Of a stretch of 64,000 nucleotides of DNA, positions 42,401 through 54,400 are shown piece after piece. Made by a program: the position numbers and the translations under genes. The DNA lies in assembly GCA_013397115.1 (NCBI GenBank), contig VWZW01007711.1:95625-159624 (forward strand). Reading direction: 5' to 3'. The first letter of the stretch is position 1. Each line of letters begins with the position of its first letter. Origin of the DNA: Edolisoma coerulescens. Lineage: Eukaryota; Chordata; Aves; Passeriformes; Campephagidae. The notes under the pieces are model-generated. The model searched no databases. It saw only the letters and a list, made by a program, of their open reading frames with translations, and was not told the origin of the DNA.

Positions 42401-45400
42401 CTCGCTTTAGAGGCAGAATGAGGATCATGGAACCACAGACTGGTCTGGCTTGGAAAGGGCGGTCAAGATCATCCTGTTCCACCCCGTGATGTGGGCAGGG
42501 ACACCTTCCACTGGACCAGGTGGCTCCAAGTCCTGTCCAGCCCAGCCTTGGACACCTCCATGAGCCTCATGAACCTCAAGAAAAGCAAATGCAAGGCCTT
42601 GAGCCGGGGCTGGGACAGCCCCATGGAGCAGGACAGGCTGGGGCCTGGATCACTCTGCAGGAAAGGACTTGAGGGTCCTGGGGGGCAACAGCTGGAACAG
42701 GAATCTGCTGTGTCCGTGCAGGATAAAGGTCAGCTGCATCCTGAGGCTGCATTAGCAAGACTGGAAAATCGAGGGATGTGGTTTTCCCCCTCTACTCAGC
42801 AGTTGTGAGACCACAGGTGGGTTCCCATGTCCAGTTTGGGGCTCCCTAGGACGGACAAGACACGGACACAGAGGTGGGAGTGCAGTGGAGGCCACCACGG
42901 TGGTCAGGGGGCTGCTCTGGGTAGGCCCTGGTGGTAAGAGACCAGCAGATGATCCTGTCAACCTCAATGATTGTTCTGTGACACCCCATTTCAGTGAGCT
43001 GAGGCCCAGAGTGTGGCTGAGCGCTCAGAGATGGAGGCTTCACTGCAGACTCTGCTCTCGGGGTGTGCTGGTTCCTCCTCCAGCCAGCGCAGAACAGGCA
43101 CATTCGGGAGCTCACTTCCCATTTTTCCAAGGGAAGTACTTGAGGCTGAGGGTCACCCACCCACATCAGTGCCCCGTCCATCCATTGATGTTGAAAGGTG
43201 GCTCAGGGAACTCCCCTTTGGGTGTCCCCGTTCTGGTCACCTCCCCTGAGCTCCCAGGCTCCCCTTGTCACAAGTGGAGAAAATTTGCAGTTTCAGGACA
43301 TGATCCAGAGCCCTGTTTGACCTGTTCCCTCTGACGGGGCTCTTGCCCTGCACTCTGGCCACATGGGCTGGGCCCTGGGTGTTCCATTGTCCCCGATGGC
43401 ACCTCCTGACTGTCCATCCCCACGGGATGAGGCTGCAAGCACCAACCACGAAGGTGCATCACCTTTTGAACAGGGAGCTGTCACTGCTGCAGTGCCGGTG
43501 GCATTGGAGCCTGGTGGTGACACGAGTGACTGCTGGGGAGGAATTGGGGCCCGAATGCTCCTCAGACCAGCCTGGGTGTGAAGAACAGCCCAGCTGAGAT
43601 TTTGAAGCCTCAAGTGGCCTTGTGGAGAAGTCAGAAGTCGGCCCAGACAGCAACGGGAGCTCTGTCACATCCCCTTCCTGCTCAGTTTGGGGTCACTCAG
43701 AGCTGCCCCAAGTCCTGACATGGAATCACTTTGCCTGAGGAGTCCCCACCACAACGGGCCCCAAGGCAGGGCATGCAGATCACTGCAGGTGAGAGCAATC
43801 CCCCTGTCTGAGCACCGAGTGCTGCATCCCTCACAGCATCCCTCACACCATCCATCCCTCACAGCACCCCTCACAGCACCCCCTCACATCACCCCTCACA
43901 TCAACCCCTCACATCACGCCTCACATCANNNNNNNNNNNNNNNNNNNNNNNNNNNNNNNNNNNNNNNNNNNNNNNNNNNNNNNNNNNNNNNNNNNNNNNN
44001 NNNNNNNNNNNNNNNNNNNNNNNNNNNNNNNNNNNNNNNNNNNNNNNNNNNNNNNNNNNNNNNNNNNNNNNNNNNNNNNNNNNNNNNNNNNNNNNNNNNN
44101 NNNNNNNNNNNNNNNNNNNNNNNCCCTCACAGCACCCCTCGCAGCACCCCTCAGACCACCCCTCCCAGCACCCCTCCCAGCACCCCTCACAGCACCCCTC
44201 AGACCATCCCCCTGCCCGGCTGGATTAGTGTTGCTGCAGCAACAGCACTTTTGTGAGATGAGCCCGTTCTGGGCACTCGGGGTGACTCGGGGCTCTGCCA
44301 TGGCCTTGAAAGTGCTTTGGCACCTGCTGCCACCGCGCTGTCCTGGCACCGCTTTGTCCTGGTGATGTGCCAGAGGCTGGCAGGACGGGGCAGGGAGGCA
44401 GGGCTGGGGCTGGGGCCGGGATGGAGCCGCTGCTGCCGCCGAGGGGCTGGGGGTGCCCCGGGAGCGGGTCCCGCTTTGTTCCGCAGCGGAGAGAAACGTT
44501 CTGTTCAGTGCCACTCTGGGTTTGGGAAGCACAATCCTCTGATTTGCCATGGGAGAGGATCTGTTCTGCGGGGACTGTGATGATGTTATTCCACCCGGAA
44601 TTTACATAAATGCATATGATTTGCATATGTAAATTCAGGCTTCCAGGCTGTGACCGCAATAAACGCAGCGAGATTTTCAGCGTTGGAAAACCTTTCCTTC
44701 AGAGGGAGACGCTGGGATTTGTTTGGGGACTCGGTGGCTCCAAACCGGTGGGTCCTGGCAGGGCTGACCCTCTGTGTGTGCCCCAGGTCCTGGCAGGGCT
44801 GACCCTCTGTGTGTGCCCCAGGTCCTGACAGGGCTGTCTCTCTGTGTGTGCACCGGCTGTGACCGGGGCCGCGCCACCTCCCAGGGCTGCTGTCCCCTGC
44901 CTGCCACTGCCAGCCCTGCCTGCCAGCCATTCCCACCTTCCAGGACTCATCTTCCTTCCTTTCCTGCCTCCTTCCCCAGAGCTGGCACGGGGGCAGGGAA
45001 ATGTGTCCTGCCAGGGACGAGGGGACAGGACGCTCGGAGCAGAACGAGCATCGCAGAAACCCCGGGAAGGAAGGGACACGTCTCCACTCAGGCCAGTGAG
45101 GGTGCTGGGCATCTCCCACTGGTCAGCCAGGCCCTCTCCAGTTTGGGGAGTCCCTTCGGGGAGGCCGTGGGTGGCCTAGGAGTGCTTGGTGCCAACTGCC
45201 TGGAAATCACCCAGGGTGAATCACAGCCCTTGGCACTGGAAAGCGGCTTCCCAAGGCCCAGATGCCACGGAAAACACCCCGTGGATGGGAATTACCACAT
45301 CCACTCAGCTCTCCCACAGTTTGGGGTGTGATCTAAGGGGCATGCCTGGGCTGCCTCTCTTTGGAGAGTCCTTCCCTGCGCCCTGAGACCAGGACTGAAG

Positions 45401-48400
45401 TGCCCAGGCTGGTTCTGCTCCTATGAACAGCCTGAGGTTACCCCAGGAAGGAGGAGCCCTGGCCTAGGCGGGGACAGAGGGGGCAGTGGTCAGTGGGGGC
45501 AGTGGTCAGTTGGGCTGCCCATCCTGGGCACCGTGGCTGAGACTGAGGCACCGGGTCTGTCTCAGCTGGAGGAACTGGATCTTAAAATGTCTTGTGTTGG
45601 ATCCAACATGGAAAAACCAAATTGAATCTTGTGGAAACCAGATCTAGGATTAGTCCTGGTGGTTTCTCGTGGTGCAAAATGAGGCTGCTTTACTCCTGGG
45701 TGCTGCTGTTCTCTTTCCATGGAGAGCAGAGCACTTGGAGTGGGGGGTTCTGGGCTCTGGAAAGGTGTGAGACACAACCTGCCGTGAATATTGCACTGTG
45801 TGCCTCGCTGGCTCTGCTCCAGAGCTCAGTGTGGGTGGTGCTCTGCCTCCCTCCCAGGGAATCTCAGCTCTGCTGGGAAGCACCACGAGGAGCAAGGCAA
45901 GGGTAAAAGTTGGCTCTACCCAGTTCATGCAGGTCCAGCCGGGGTGGGATGTGGGATGGCCTGAGCCGAGGGCTGGCTCTGGCCTCTTGTGCTCTAGGAC
46001 TGTGAGTGAAGTGATGCTGAGGGATTTTCTCAGCCCAGGGTCTGTGTACCCCCACAGCCCTTCCTGGGAACACGTCCCACAATCTAATTACACACTTGTC
46101 TCAGTTAATTTTAATCCCAGAGGTCCAATAATTGCACCAGGCAGCAACAATAAGCCTTTGAATAAATGAAATGGTGGCTTTTGGGCCAGCCCAGACAGGA
46201 CAAGGTGTGAGAAATGTGCTTTCCACCCTCCAAATGGAAAAGGGATACCAGCAGCATCCGAAGGGTTTGAGACACTCCAGAAGGGTCCTGGAGCTCAGCT
46301 CCTCTGGGCACCTCGACTGATGTGCTGGGCTGGATGCTGGAAGGGAGGGAAGTGTTTGGGAGCATCACCAGGGGAGGTGACTCGTGCTGAAGAGGCCCCT
46401 GGGTGATAAATTTCCCAACTAACCAAAAATCCAGGGAAGAAGGAGGAGGCGGGGGAAGTTTGGAGTTGTGGGATTAGCCTTCCCAGGCAACCACCACAGG
46501 TGATGGAGCCCTGCAGGAGGCTGAACCCCTGCCTGGGATGGGAAGGACTGAAGGAACTCCTCACTTGGCTTTGCTTGTGTGTGCAGCCCCTTTTCTTTCC
46601 CTATCAATCTCCCTTCAGTTCAAGCCATGAGTTTTTGTGCTTTTACCCTTCCGATTCTTTTCCCCACCCCGCTGGCAGGGAGAAGCAGCTGTGTGGGGCT
46701 TGGCTGCCCACCTGACCTAACCCACAGCGGGTTCTTACGTCTGAGCAATGAATTCTGCTCCTCACCACGCTCTTGCCATCCTTTGTGATCTGCAGGATCT
46801 GTTTTGTATTCACCTGGCATTGTCTCTCTCCAAGCAGCAAATCCAAATATTGTCTCCTCACCTGAAGAAATTCAGCCCTTCCAGTCCCTTGTTGGGTTTT
46901 TGGTGTGCTTTCCTCGTTTTATAGGAAATGCAAAGATCAGATTGCAAACAGAGCTTGGAGTGCAACAATAAGATAAATAATGACTGAAATAATGTCATGC
47001 TGGTATTTTCTGTTCTGAGAGCAAATCCAACAACAGCTCCTAAGAGACCTTTCCCATCACTGAGCAACCAACACGGCCCCAAAGATGTGGGCAAGAGGAG
47101 GAACAGCAAAGTGGATTCCTGCAGATTTTGCACAGCTTCACTTCTTGGCCAGTGAGCACTGAACACCGACTGCAGAGACCATTCCATAACAATGTCTGTC
47201 AAAGTGGCCCTGACAGAAAATCTGACCTATATCAGTGCTGTGCAGATCTGGGGCCCTTTTCCCAATTTGCATCATTTCATGGCCATTTGCAATTAATTTT
47301 ATCATCCACTGAGTGCCATCCACTCCTGTCTTCTGTGGTTTCCTTTGTGCTTTACCACCCTGAGCAGTGTGGTCATGATCAAACTTCATCTCAGAATCCT
47401 CACAAAATCATGGAATGGTTTGGGTTGAAGGGACCTTTAAGATCATCCCATCCCAACCCCCTACCAGTGGCAGGGACAGCTTCCCCTAGCCCTGGTTTGT
47501 TCACATCTCTGGTCTCTGTTCCCCCACCCCAGCCCTTCTCAGTGTTGGACACTCTGTGTCCTTGCAAAACTCTGCTGTTGGCTCCTCACCAATGTAAAAA
47601 AATCACCTTTCCCGTATTCAGTAACAAATAATCTGATCTGGAGTTATGGGAATTGTCCTTCACTCCCAGAGTTTTTGGTCAGGAATAGAGAGGAATCAAT
47701 CTGAAAAATGAAACCTTTTCTTACAGGTTTATCATTGCTGAGACCAATCTCTGGGGATATGGCTTTTTTTCCCTGCCCCATAGCAGCTACAGTAAAGTTT
47801 AACTGAGTTCAGAGCTGGGGAGTTGGGTGAAGGGATGGGGATCCTCTCTCAGGTGATATTTGGTGTAAGGCCAGGGAACTGGGGAGTTACTGGAGCCTGA
47901 TCTGACTCAAGAAACTGAAAGCCCAACCCCCAAAGCAAATGTTCTTTGAGCTCTACATCCTTTCCTACAGAACACTTTCCTGATGTAATTCATTCCAGCA
48001 CCCAGGGGAGGTTTTGTACACCCAGTTGTTCATTCCTCAGGTGTTACCAGCAACCCTTGAATTCACAGCCTTCAGAACCACACCAGAAATCTGATTTTCT
48101 GGTTTGTGTGTGGTTTCCACCCAAGCAGAGAAGTCAATGCACACCCTGAGCTGGGGTCTTGAGGCTTGAGGTGGAACCCAAGTGTTTCCTCCTCCAAACC
48201 CTGATCCGTGGACCAGCCCCAGGAGCTTGTCTGAGTGCTGGATTCCAGGGCTGGGGGGATCCAGGGGGAAGCACAACGAAACCTCAGGCTGGCTTGGACA
48301 CCAAAGACCAAGACTCCTGTCCCATGAGGACCATGAACACTGTAAGGACTGAAACTACAACCCCTTGAGCCAGGACTCCTGGGCTGGGCTGGCCAAAGGC

Positions 48401-51400
48401 AGCTCCTGCAGAGCAGAGCTGTCGTGGGAGGCCTCAGCCTGGAAACGTCTGCACTCGATGGGGTCACGGCATTTCTGAGCAGCTGGGAGGACTCAGCTGT
48501 GTCCTCTGGGCACCAAAGGCTGAATTTCAACAACTTCAAGAGCCTCTGGGTGTGTCCGTGGTGGTGCTGTCACCAGGGTGTCCCCCTTGTCTGGCTCTTC
48601 CCAATCCTCCTGGCAGCGCCTTTGGGCAGAGGTTGGAGAAGGGATGTCCCAAAGGTGTCACTGTTCCCAAAAGCATGTGACAATCCCAGCCTCAGTGCAC
48701 AAGGGGAGGGTCTCCTCTGGGGGTTTTGGTGGAGCTTCAGCCTCCAAAACTGTGATCCTGAGCACTGCACCACTGTTTGAGGCAAAGAGTCTCTTTCATA
48801 TCAACTCCCAACTCCTTTGAAGTTCTCACTTAACCAACAGGAGCAGCAGCCTATGCCCCACCAAACCCACAAACAAGGACTTTCTGGAGATCTTATTTTC
48901 AGATTTACAGGGGAAAAATGAGCAAACTGAATGAAAAGTAAAAATACAGAGACAGCCACGGCTCGGAGTTCTGCATAAACCCCTTGTCAAACAGACAACT
49001 GCTGGGTTTCATTAAAAACTTATTGAAGGGGAGTTGGTTGTTACCAAACCTAATCAGGCCAGAGCAGATAACAGGCAATAATCAGAATTTTAAAAGACAA
49101 TTGAAATATTTGGCAACAATAAAAACACCCAAAAAACCCAACCCCCCCCCCCCAACATCCAAGAGACCTCTGCAGGTAAAACCTGCCCTGCAAATGTGCC
49201 CCTGGCAGCAAGAAACCCCAAAGTCCGTGGGAGGAAGGAGTGAGGAGTAAAGAGCTGAGTGGCCCTTGCTGGGACTCCACCAGAGCTGTGAAAAGCTCCT
49301 GTGACATTTTTCAAGGACTGCTGCAAATTTCTTAATTATAAACCTCCACAATTTCTAGAAAGTAACTGCAGGAAAATTGGGTGACTCTGCGACACAGAAA
49401 CGGGATCAGAATAAAAAACCCCTCAAGATTTCATCACCCAACACCAACCCTTCCTGCCCCAAACGGGGTCTGTTTGTTGAGAAGGTGGAGGAAGATCTGG
49501 AGCCTGAGCCAGGGTGGTGCTGGAGGGCAGCAGGGAAAGCGTTTCTCATTCAAAAGTGCGAGGGCTGGGAAAGGTGCCAGTTAGACTTGATTAGATTTGT
49601 AAGATTAATTAAAAGCAGACAGGTTCAGTGAATCATGAAAAAGACAAATTAGCAAATTAGCAACTCAGGAAACCTATCTTCAGGAAAGGAATTAGAGACT
49701 TTGGCTGCTTTATCAGGGCAAATTTGCTCTTCAAAGCGTGGCTCTTTCCTGTTCCAGAGGTGGCAAAGCAGCTCCACCGCCAGTCCTGGCCATCAAGAGG
49801 CCCTTCCAGGCCTGACAGCGAAGCCCTTCCAGCCGAGGCTCCCAGCTCCTTGCTCAGGTGGCCCTGGGTGTTTCCAGCAGCAGCCTCTGTGTCTGCTGAT
49901 GGAGCCTGCAGGGAGGAATCCTCTGCCGGGGCAGGGTCAGACAGGGCAGCTGAGGAGTGTCTGTAAAGGACCCCGTGGCTTGCAAACACCTGTTTTGGGG
50001 TTAGTTTGGGGTTTCTGAGGAGTCCTGGATATGGTCCCAGTCAAGTGACAGGGAAGAGAGGGCTCCTGGGGTGGCAGAGCTGGGGGCTCTCAAGATCCCT
50101 CTGTCCTAAGGAAAAGCTGCAAATCAACACAGCCGGTGCCCAGGGGGTGTTAAAGGGCACCAAGTGTTAATCACAGCACAACAAACACAATTCTCAGCCT
50201 GTGGCCCATCCAGACATTGCCTTTCTCCTGAAAACTTCACCCAAATGACTTTAAATAAAACAGCCTGATACTGAAAACCTCTCACCACATCCAGCATCAC
50301 TGGCTTTACTACAAACTTCAGGGTCATTGAACCCTTTCCATTTGCAGATACAAAAAGGACCCCAGATCAGGTCAGCAAAAATGAGATTGCACTGCCAACA
50401 GAGGGCAAAAACTCAGTTTCAGGTAAGTGAGGGAACATAAGCTGTAACTGTGTAAATAATGTGTGCATTTTATAGCCGAGCTCCTGACAAATCCTCCCCA
50501 TTTTGGGTCCTTTAGGAAAATCCCTGATAGCTCCTCTGAGGGGTGCTGGGAACTGGGTGAGGCTGTGGGCAGAGCAGGAGCAGGTGAACATCAAATTTGT
50601 CTCGTCCCAACCACAGCCAGTGAAAAACAGGTGTCGAGTCTGGAGCCCCAGGGCTGCTCCATCGACCAACAAAGGAGAGACCGGGAGGCTCCATCCCTTC
50701 CAAGGCCAGGGCTGAGACAGAATTTTGGGACCTTCCAGAAGGGCAGCAGTAGCAGAGGGTGCCTTGGTGACTTCACAGAGCAGAATCCTGGGTCAGACAT
50801 CCCATCACAATTCCCCTGCTGCAGATCAGTATTTCGAGGTGCAGCTCAGAGCTCTTTAGAGAACAATTCCACCCCAAGCTCCTTTTAGAGCTGTTGCCCT
50901 CAGGAAACTGAGAGGAAGAGTGGGATTAAGCTGAGCAGAGGTGTCAGACCACTGGATTTCAGTTTGCAGGTTCCAGTCTGTCTGCTGGGACATGATCACA
51001 ACCATGTGGACACAAAGAAAATCCATGGATCCACCTTCAGGAGGACTTTGGTATGAGCTTGATAATGTTATAAAAATGATAATGCTACTCAGTATTTATG
51101 GGATGAGCCTCGACTTTGATCCAGGACCGTGATGTGTCCACACAGGTGAATGGTTGGGCTCTGAATCCAGAGTTTTTCTGTCTTAATGCTCACAAATGTT
51201 CCATATTTGATGTGGTGTCTCGTGTTGAACCAGCCAGACACCCATGAGTGAGACCAGTCAGTTTCAGCAGCTGCTGCTTAAAACTCCTGCCAGACAAGCC
51301 AAGGATGCCTCACTCAGGCCTGGCACGAATCAGAGGACAGGCTCAGGCTGAGCCAGATTGCCACAGGCACAGCTTTGGCTCCAGGCAAGGCTGACAACGG

Positions 51401-54400
51401 CAGGGAGGGTCAGCAGGGAGGCAGAGCTGCAAACTCCTCCGCTGGCCCAGCTCAGCAGCTCTGCCAGAGGTGCTGGGGGTGCTGAGCTGCTGCTCTCACT
51501 CCGAGGGTTCTGCCACAGCAGCCCCTGTGCCCCAGCAGCACCCCAGGGCTATTTCTAGAGGGCTGCCCGAGCTGCTGAGCCTTGGAAGCTGAGATGGGAA
51601 GCGCAGGGCAGCTGAAGATGTTGCTCAGTTAAAACGTGAACAGCTGTGCATCACACCTGTGTGTTTCAATAGACAGCTCAATTCTTTAGTCTTTATTATT
51701 TCCTAGTTAATGTTTGGATTTTTTTCTTTAAAACTGGCTGCTTGGACATTTTCCTGCCTTTCCATATAAAATCCAGCCACATTGAACTGTTTGACCTGGC
51801 AGTGGAAGGGTCTGATGGGCATCACCGAGAGCCACATCACCAATGTTGGGGGAAGAGAACCTTCTGCTGCTGCCCACAGCCCTGGTAGCCAAGCAGAGAG
51901 TGTCCATTTGTCCTCCAGGACAGCAGCAAGAACCGAGTTCCCTCTGAGTGTCAGCTAAAGGATGAAGGCGAAATTCAAAAGTCAGGAGAGATTTAGTGAC
52001 TCAGAGCCGTGTCCCTGGGGCTCAGGCTGCCCTCAGGGAAGGATTAGGGGCTGGAGACGCCTCCCCTGGGCTCACACACCCCTCTGAGAGGGATGAGTGA
52101 GAACATGAGCTAAAAACCTGTCCTGACCCAGCTGGAGCACAATTTCTGGGCACAGAAGTGTCGTGTAGAGCAGGGGGGACAGGAGGGGCCACCAGGTTTG
52201 TCCTGTGGGTGTGGGGCCATGGCTCCCACTGGAACCTTGGGCTGCACATGGGTTGGGGTTGCTCAGTTGTGCTGGGGGTCCTGGTGAAGGCACCACCCCC
52301 CATTAAATGTGCACTGGGAACGGAGTGGCCCAGGACCTCCCTGCCAGAAGGAACCTCAAGGATCACCTTTGGCAGCGCTGGCCTCAGCAAAGGCTGCCAC
52401 AGTCACGGGGGGGTGCCTGGGAGCATCCCTGGAGGTCTCGAGTCCGAGCTCCTGCTCAGTGGGACACTCCCAGCTCCAGCCAGTGCAGTCTAATCCTACA
52501 GACGTCCCAGGACAGTCCTTCCTCACCTCCCTGAGGCTCAGCCTCAGCTCCCCGCAGCAAGGAGGGTCCCCAATGAATGAACCTTTGGCATTTGGCAGTT
52601 GGGTTGTTCAGCACTGGAGAGGAAAGGTCTGCCCTGATTTGTAAGAGCCCCCCAAGCAGGCACAGCCCCCCTGAGCAGCCCTCGCCTCCCCCTGGCCACC
52701 CTGCACCAGCCCAGCTCCTCCTCTTCCCCTTCCCACCTTTCCAGCACCCCCTGGCCACACTCCAGTTTCTCTCCATCCCTCCCGAGCTGTGCCTCCGCCC
52801 AGGTGCCCCAGGTGCCACTCAGCTCAGTGTGTGTGAGGTGAGCCCAGCAGTGGGTTCCTGTTCCTGTCACCCTGTCACTGTTCCTGCTCCTCCACCCTGT
52901 CACTGTTCCTGCCTGGCTCTGTCACTGGGGTGGGAATTTCTGCCTGACCCCATCAAGGTGAGAGCTGGGGCAGTGGGTCAGCAGGGGGGACAGCTGGCAT
53001 GGGGAAATCACTGGACTGTGGCCTCCAGCACCCCAACATTTCCAGCTAAGAGGGTCAGGTGGCCAGAAACACCCCCTGAATTCCCAGTGCTCATCCATGG
53101 GGTCCCTTCAGCAAGAGCTTCACTTGGGCAAATGCTGCTTTTAGTGAAGGAGTCAAATGAGGAACAACTGGTTTGCAACTAAATTGCCTCTTAAAATCTC
53201 TTTGTGGCCACTCAAATTTCCTGCTGAGTTCAGTTACAAGGCTGGTAACAGAGATTTGTGTCCTAAGGGCAGAAACTCACTCGAGTGAGTCAGAGCCCTT
53301 CTCCCTGGGCTCCGTGGCTCCAGGCTGTGCTGGCCCTGCAGGACAGGGTGGGCCCTGGGGCTGGGGCACTCCAGGAAGCACGAGGGATTAATTCCTGAGG
53401 GAATGAGACTTCCTGATACTCAGGAATGTGGCACTGCTTATTGCCCTGTGCTGTCAGGCTCTGGGAGCCTTTTGAAGCTGTTGCTGAGCTCAGGACTCCA
53501 CTGCCCTGTCCACGGCAGGGCTGGAGCAAAAAGACTTCAGGGCTGCTTCCAACCCCAGCCACCCAGGGATTCTGTGCAGGGCAGGGAGAAAACCATCAGG
53601 AGATGCCACCTGGAACGCTCTGCCAAGCCCTGGGGCGTGCTGAGGCTCACCAGGCTGTGCATCCTTGGAAGATCTCTGGCAGTGGTCGGGGCAGCCCGCT
53701 GTCCTGCTGGTCAGGACGCAGGAGGAACCTGAATTCCAGCTCCAAAAGCCCTGCTCTTCACGGCATGGATCAACCATCCCACTTGGCAGGGTGGGGACAG
53801 GGATTCCCACGGGCCACACCTGGCTGGGAAAATGCTGAAGAAAACCTTTCAGCCCACAAAACCCTTTGGAACCACAAGATCTCGAGCACTTGTGGCCAGT
53901 CAGGTGCTGAGGGCTGTTTTCATGAACAGCCACAGGTCAGCTCAGCTTTGCCCCTCGCTGCCCCAGCCCAGCTTCACTCCTGCCCAGCACCAGCCCTGCC
54001 CTCCCCAGCAGATGCTCCTGCAGCCCTGGACAATGAGCTGGGACACTCTGAGGGTCCCCACCAGTTGTGCTCACACCCCTCCAGCAGCACCAGCAGGAGG
54101 GGACCTGTGGTTTGAGCATCAGCTCTTCCAGCTGGTGGGGCTGCTCTGGTTTGGGTGCCAGAGCTGCACCCTGGGCTCCATCACTGACCACCTCCATCAT
54201 TCCCTCTGTCATTGCCATGGAATATCCCGGGCTGAAGAGGCCTCACAGGGGTCATTGAGTGATGCTGCACTCAATTTTACTCATTGGAATAAAGCTGCAA
54301 GGACCACGTGCCCCTAACAGGACATGGCTGTGGGATAAAAATGCTTTGAATCTTCAGAGAAGGAGAAACTCCTGATTGCCAGGAAAATGAAGTTCCTATT

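Noticed and set aside
34640..43900. Search for further GFM1 exons around the captured one
   Set aside because: Neither the following segment (ALANATLCILEP-like) nor the preceding one was found on either strand.
43800..44215. Regular short repeats that could suggest a CRISPR array
   Set aside because: Units are contiguous 11-12 bp minisatellite copies without spacers, in a vertebrate genome.
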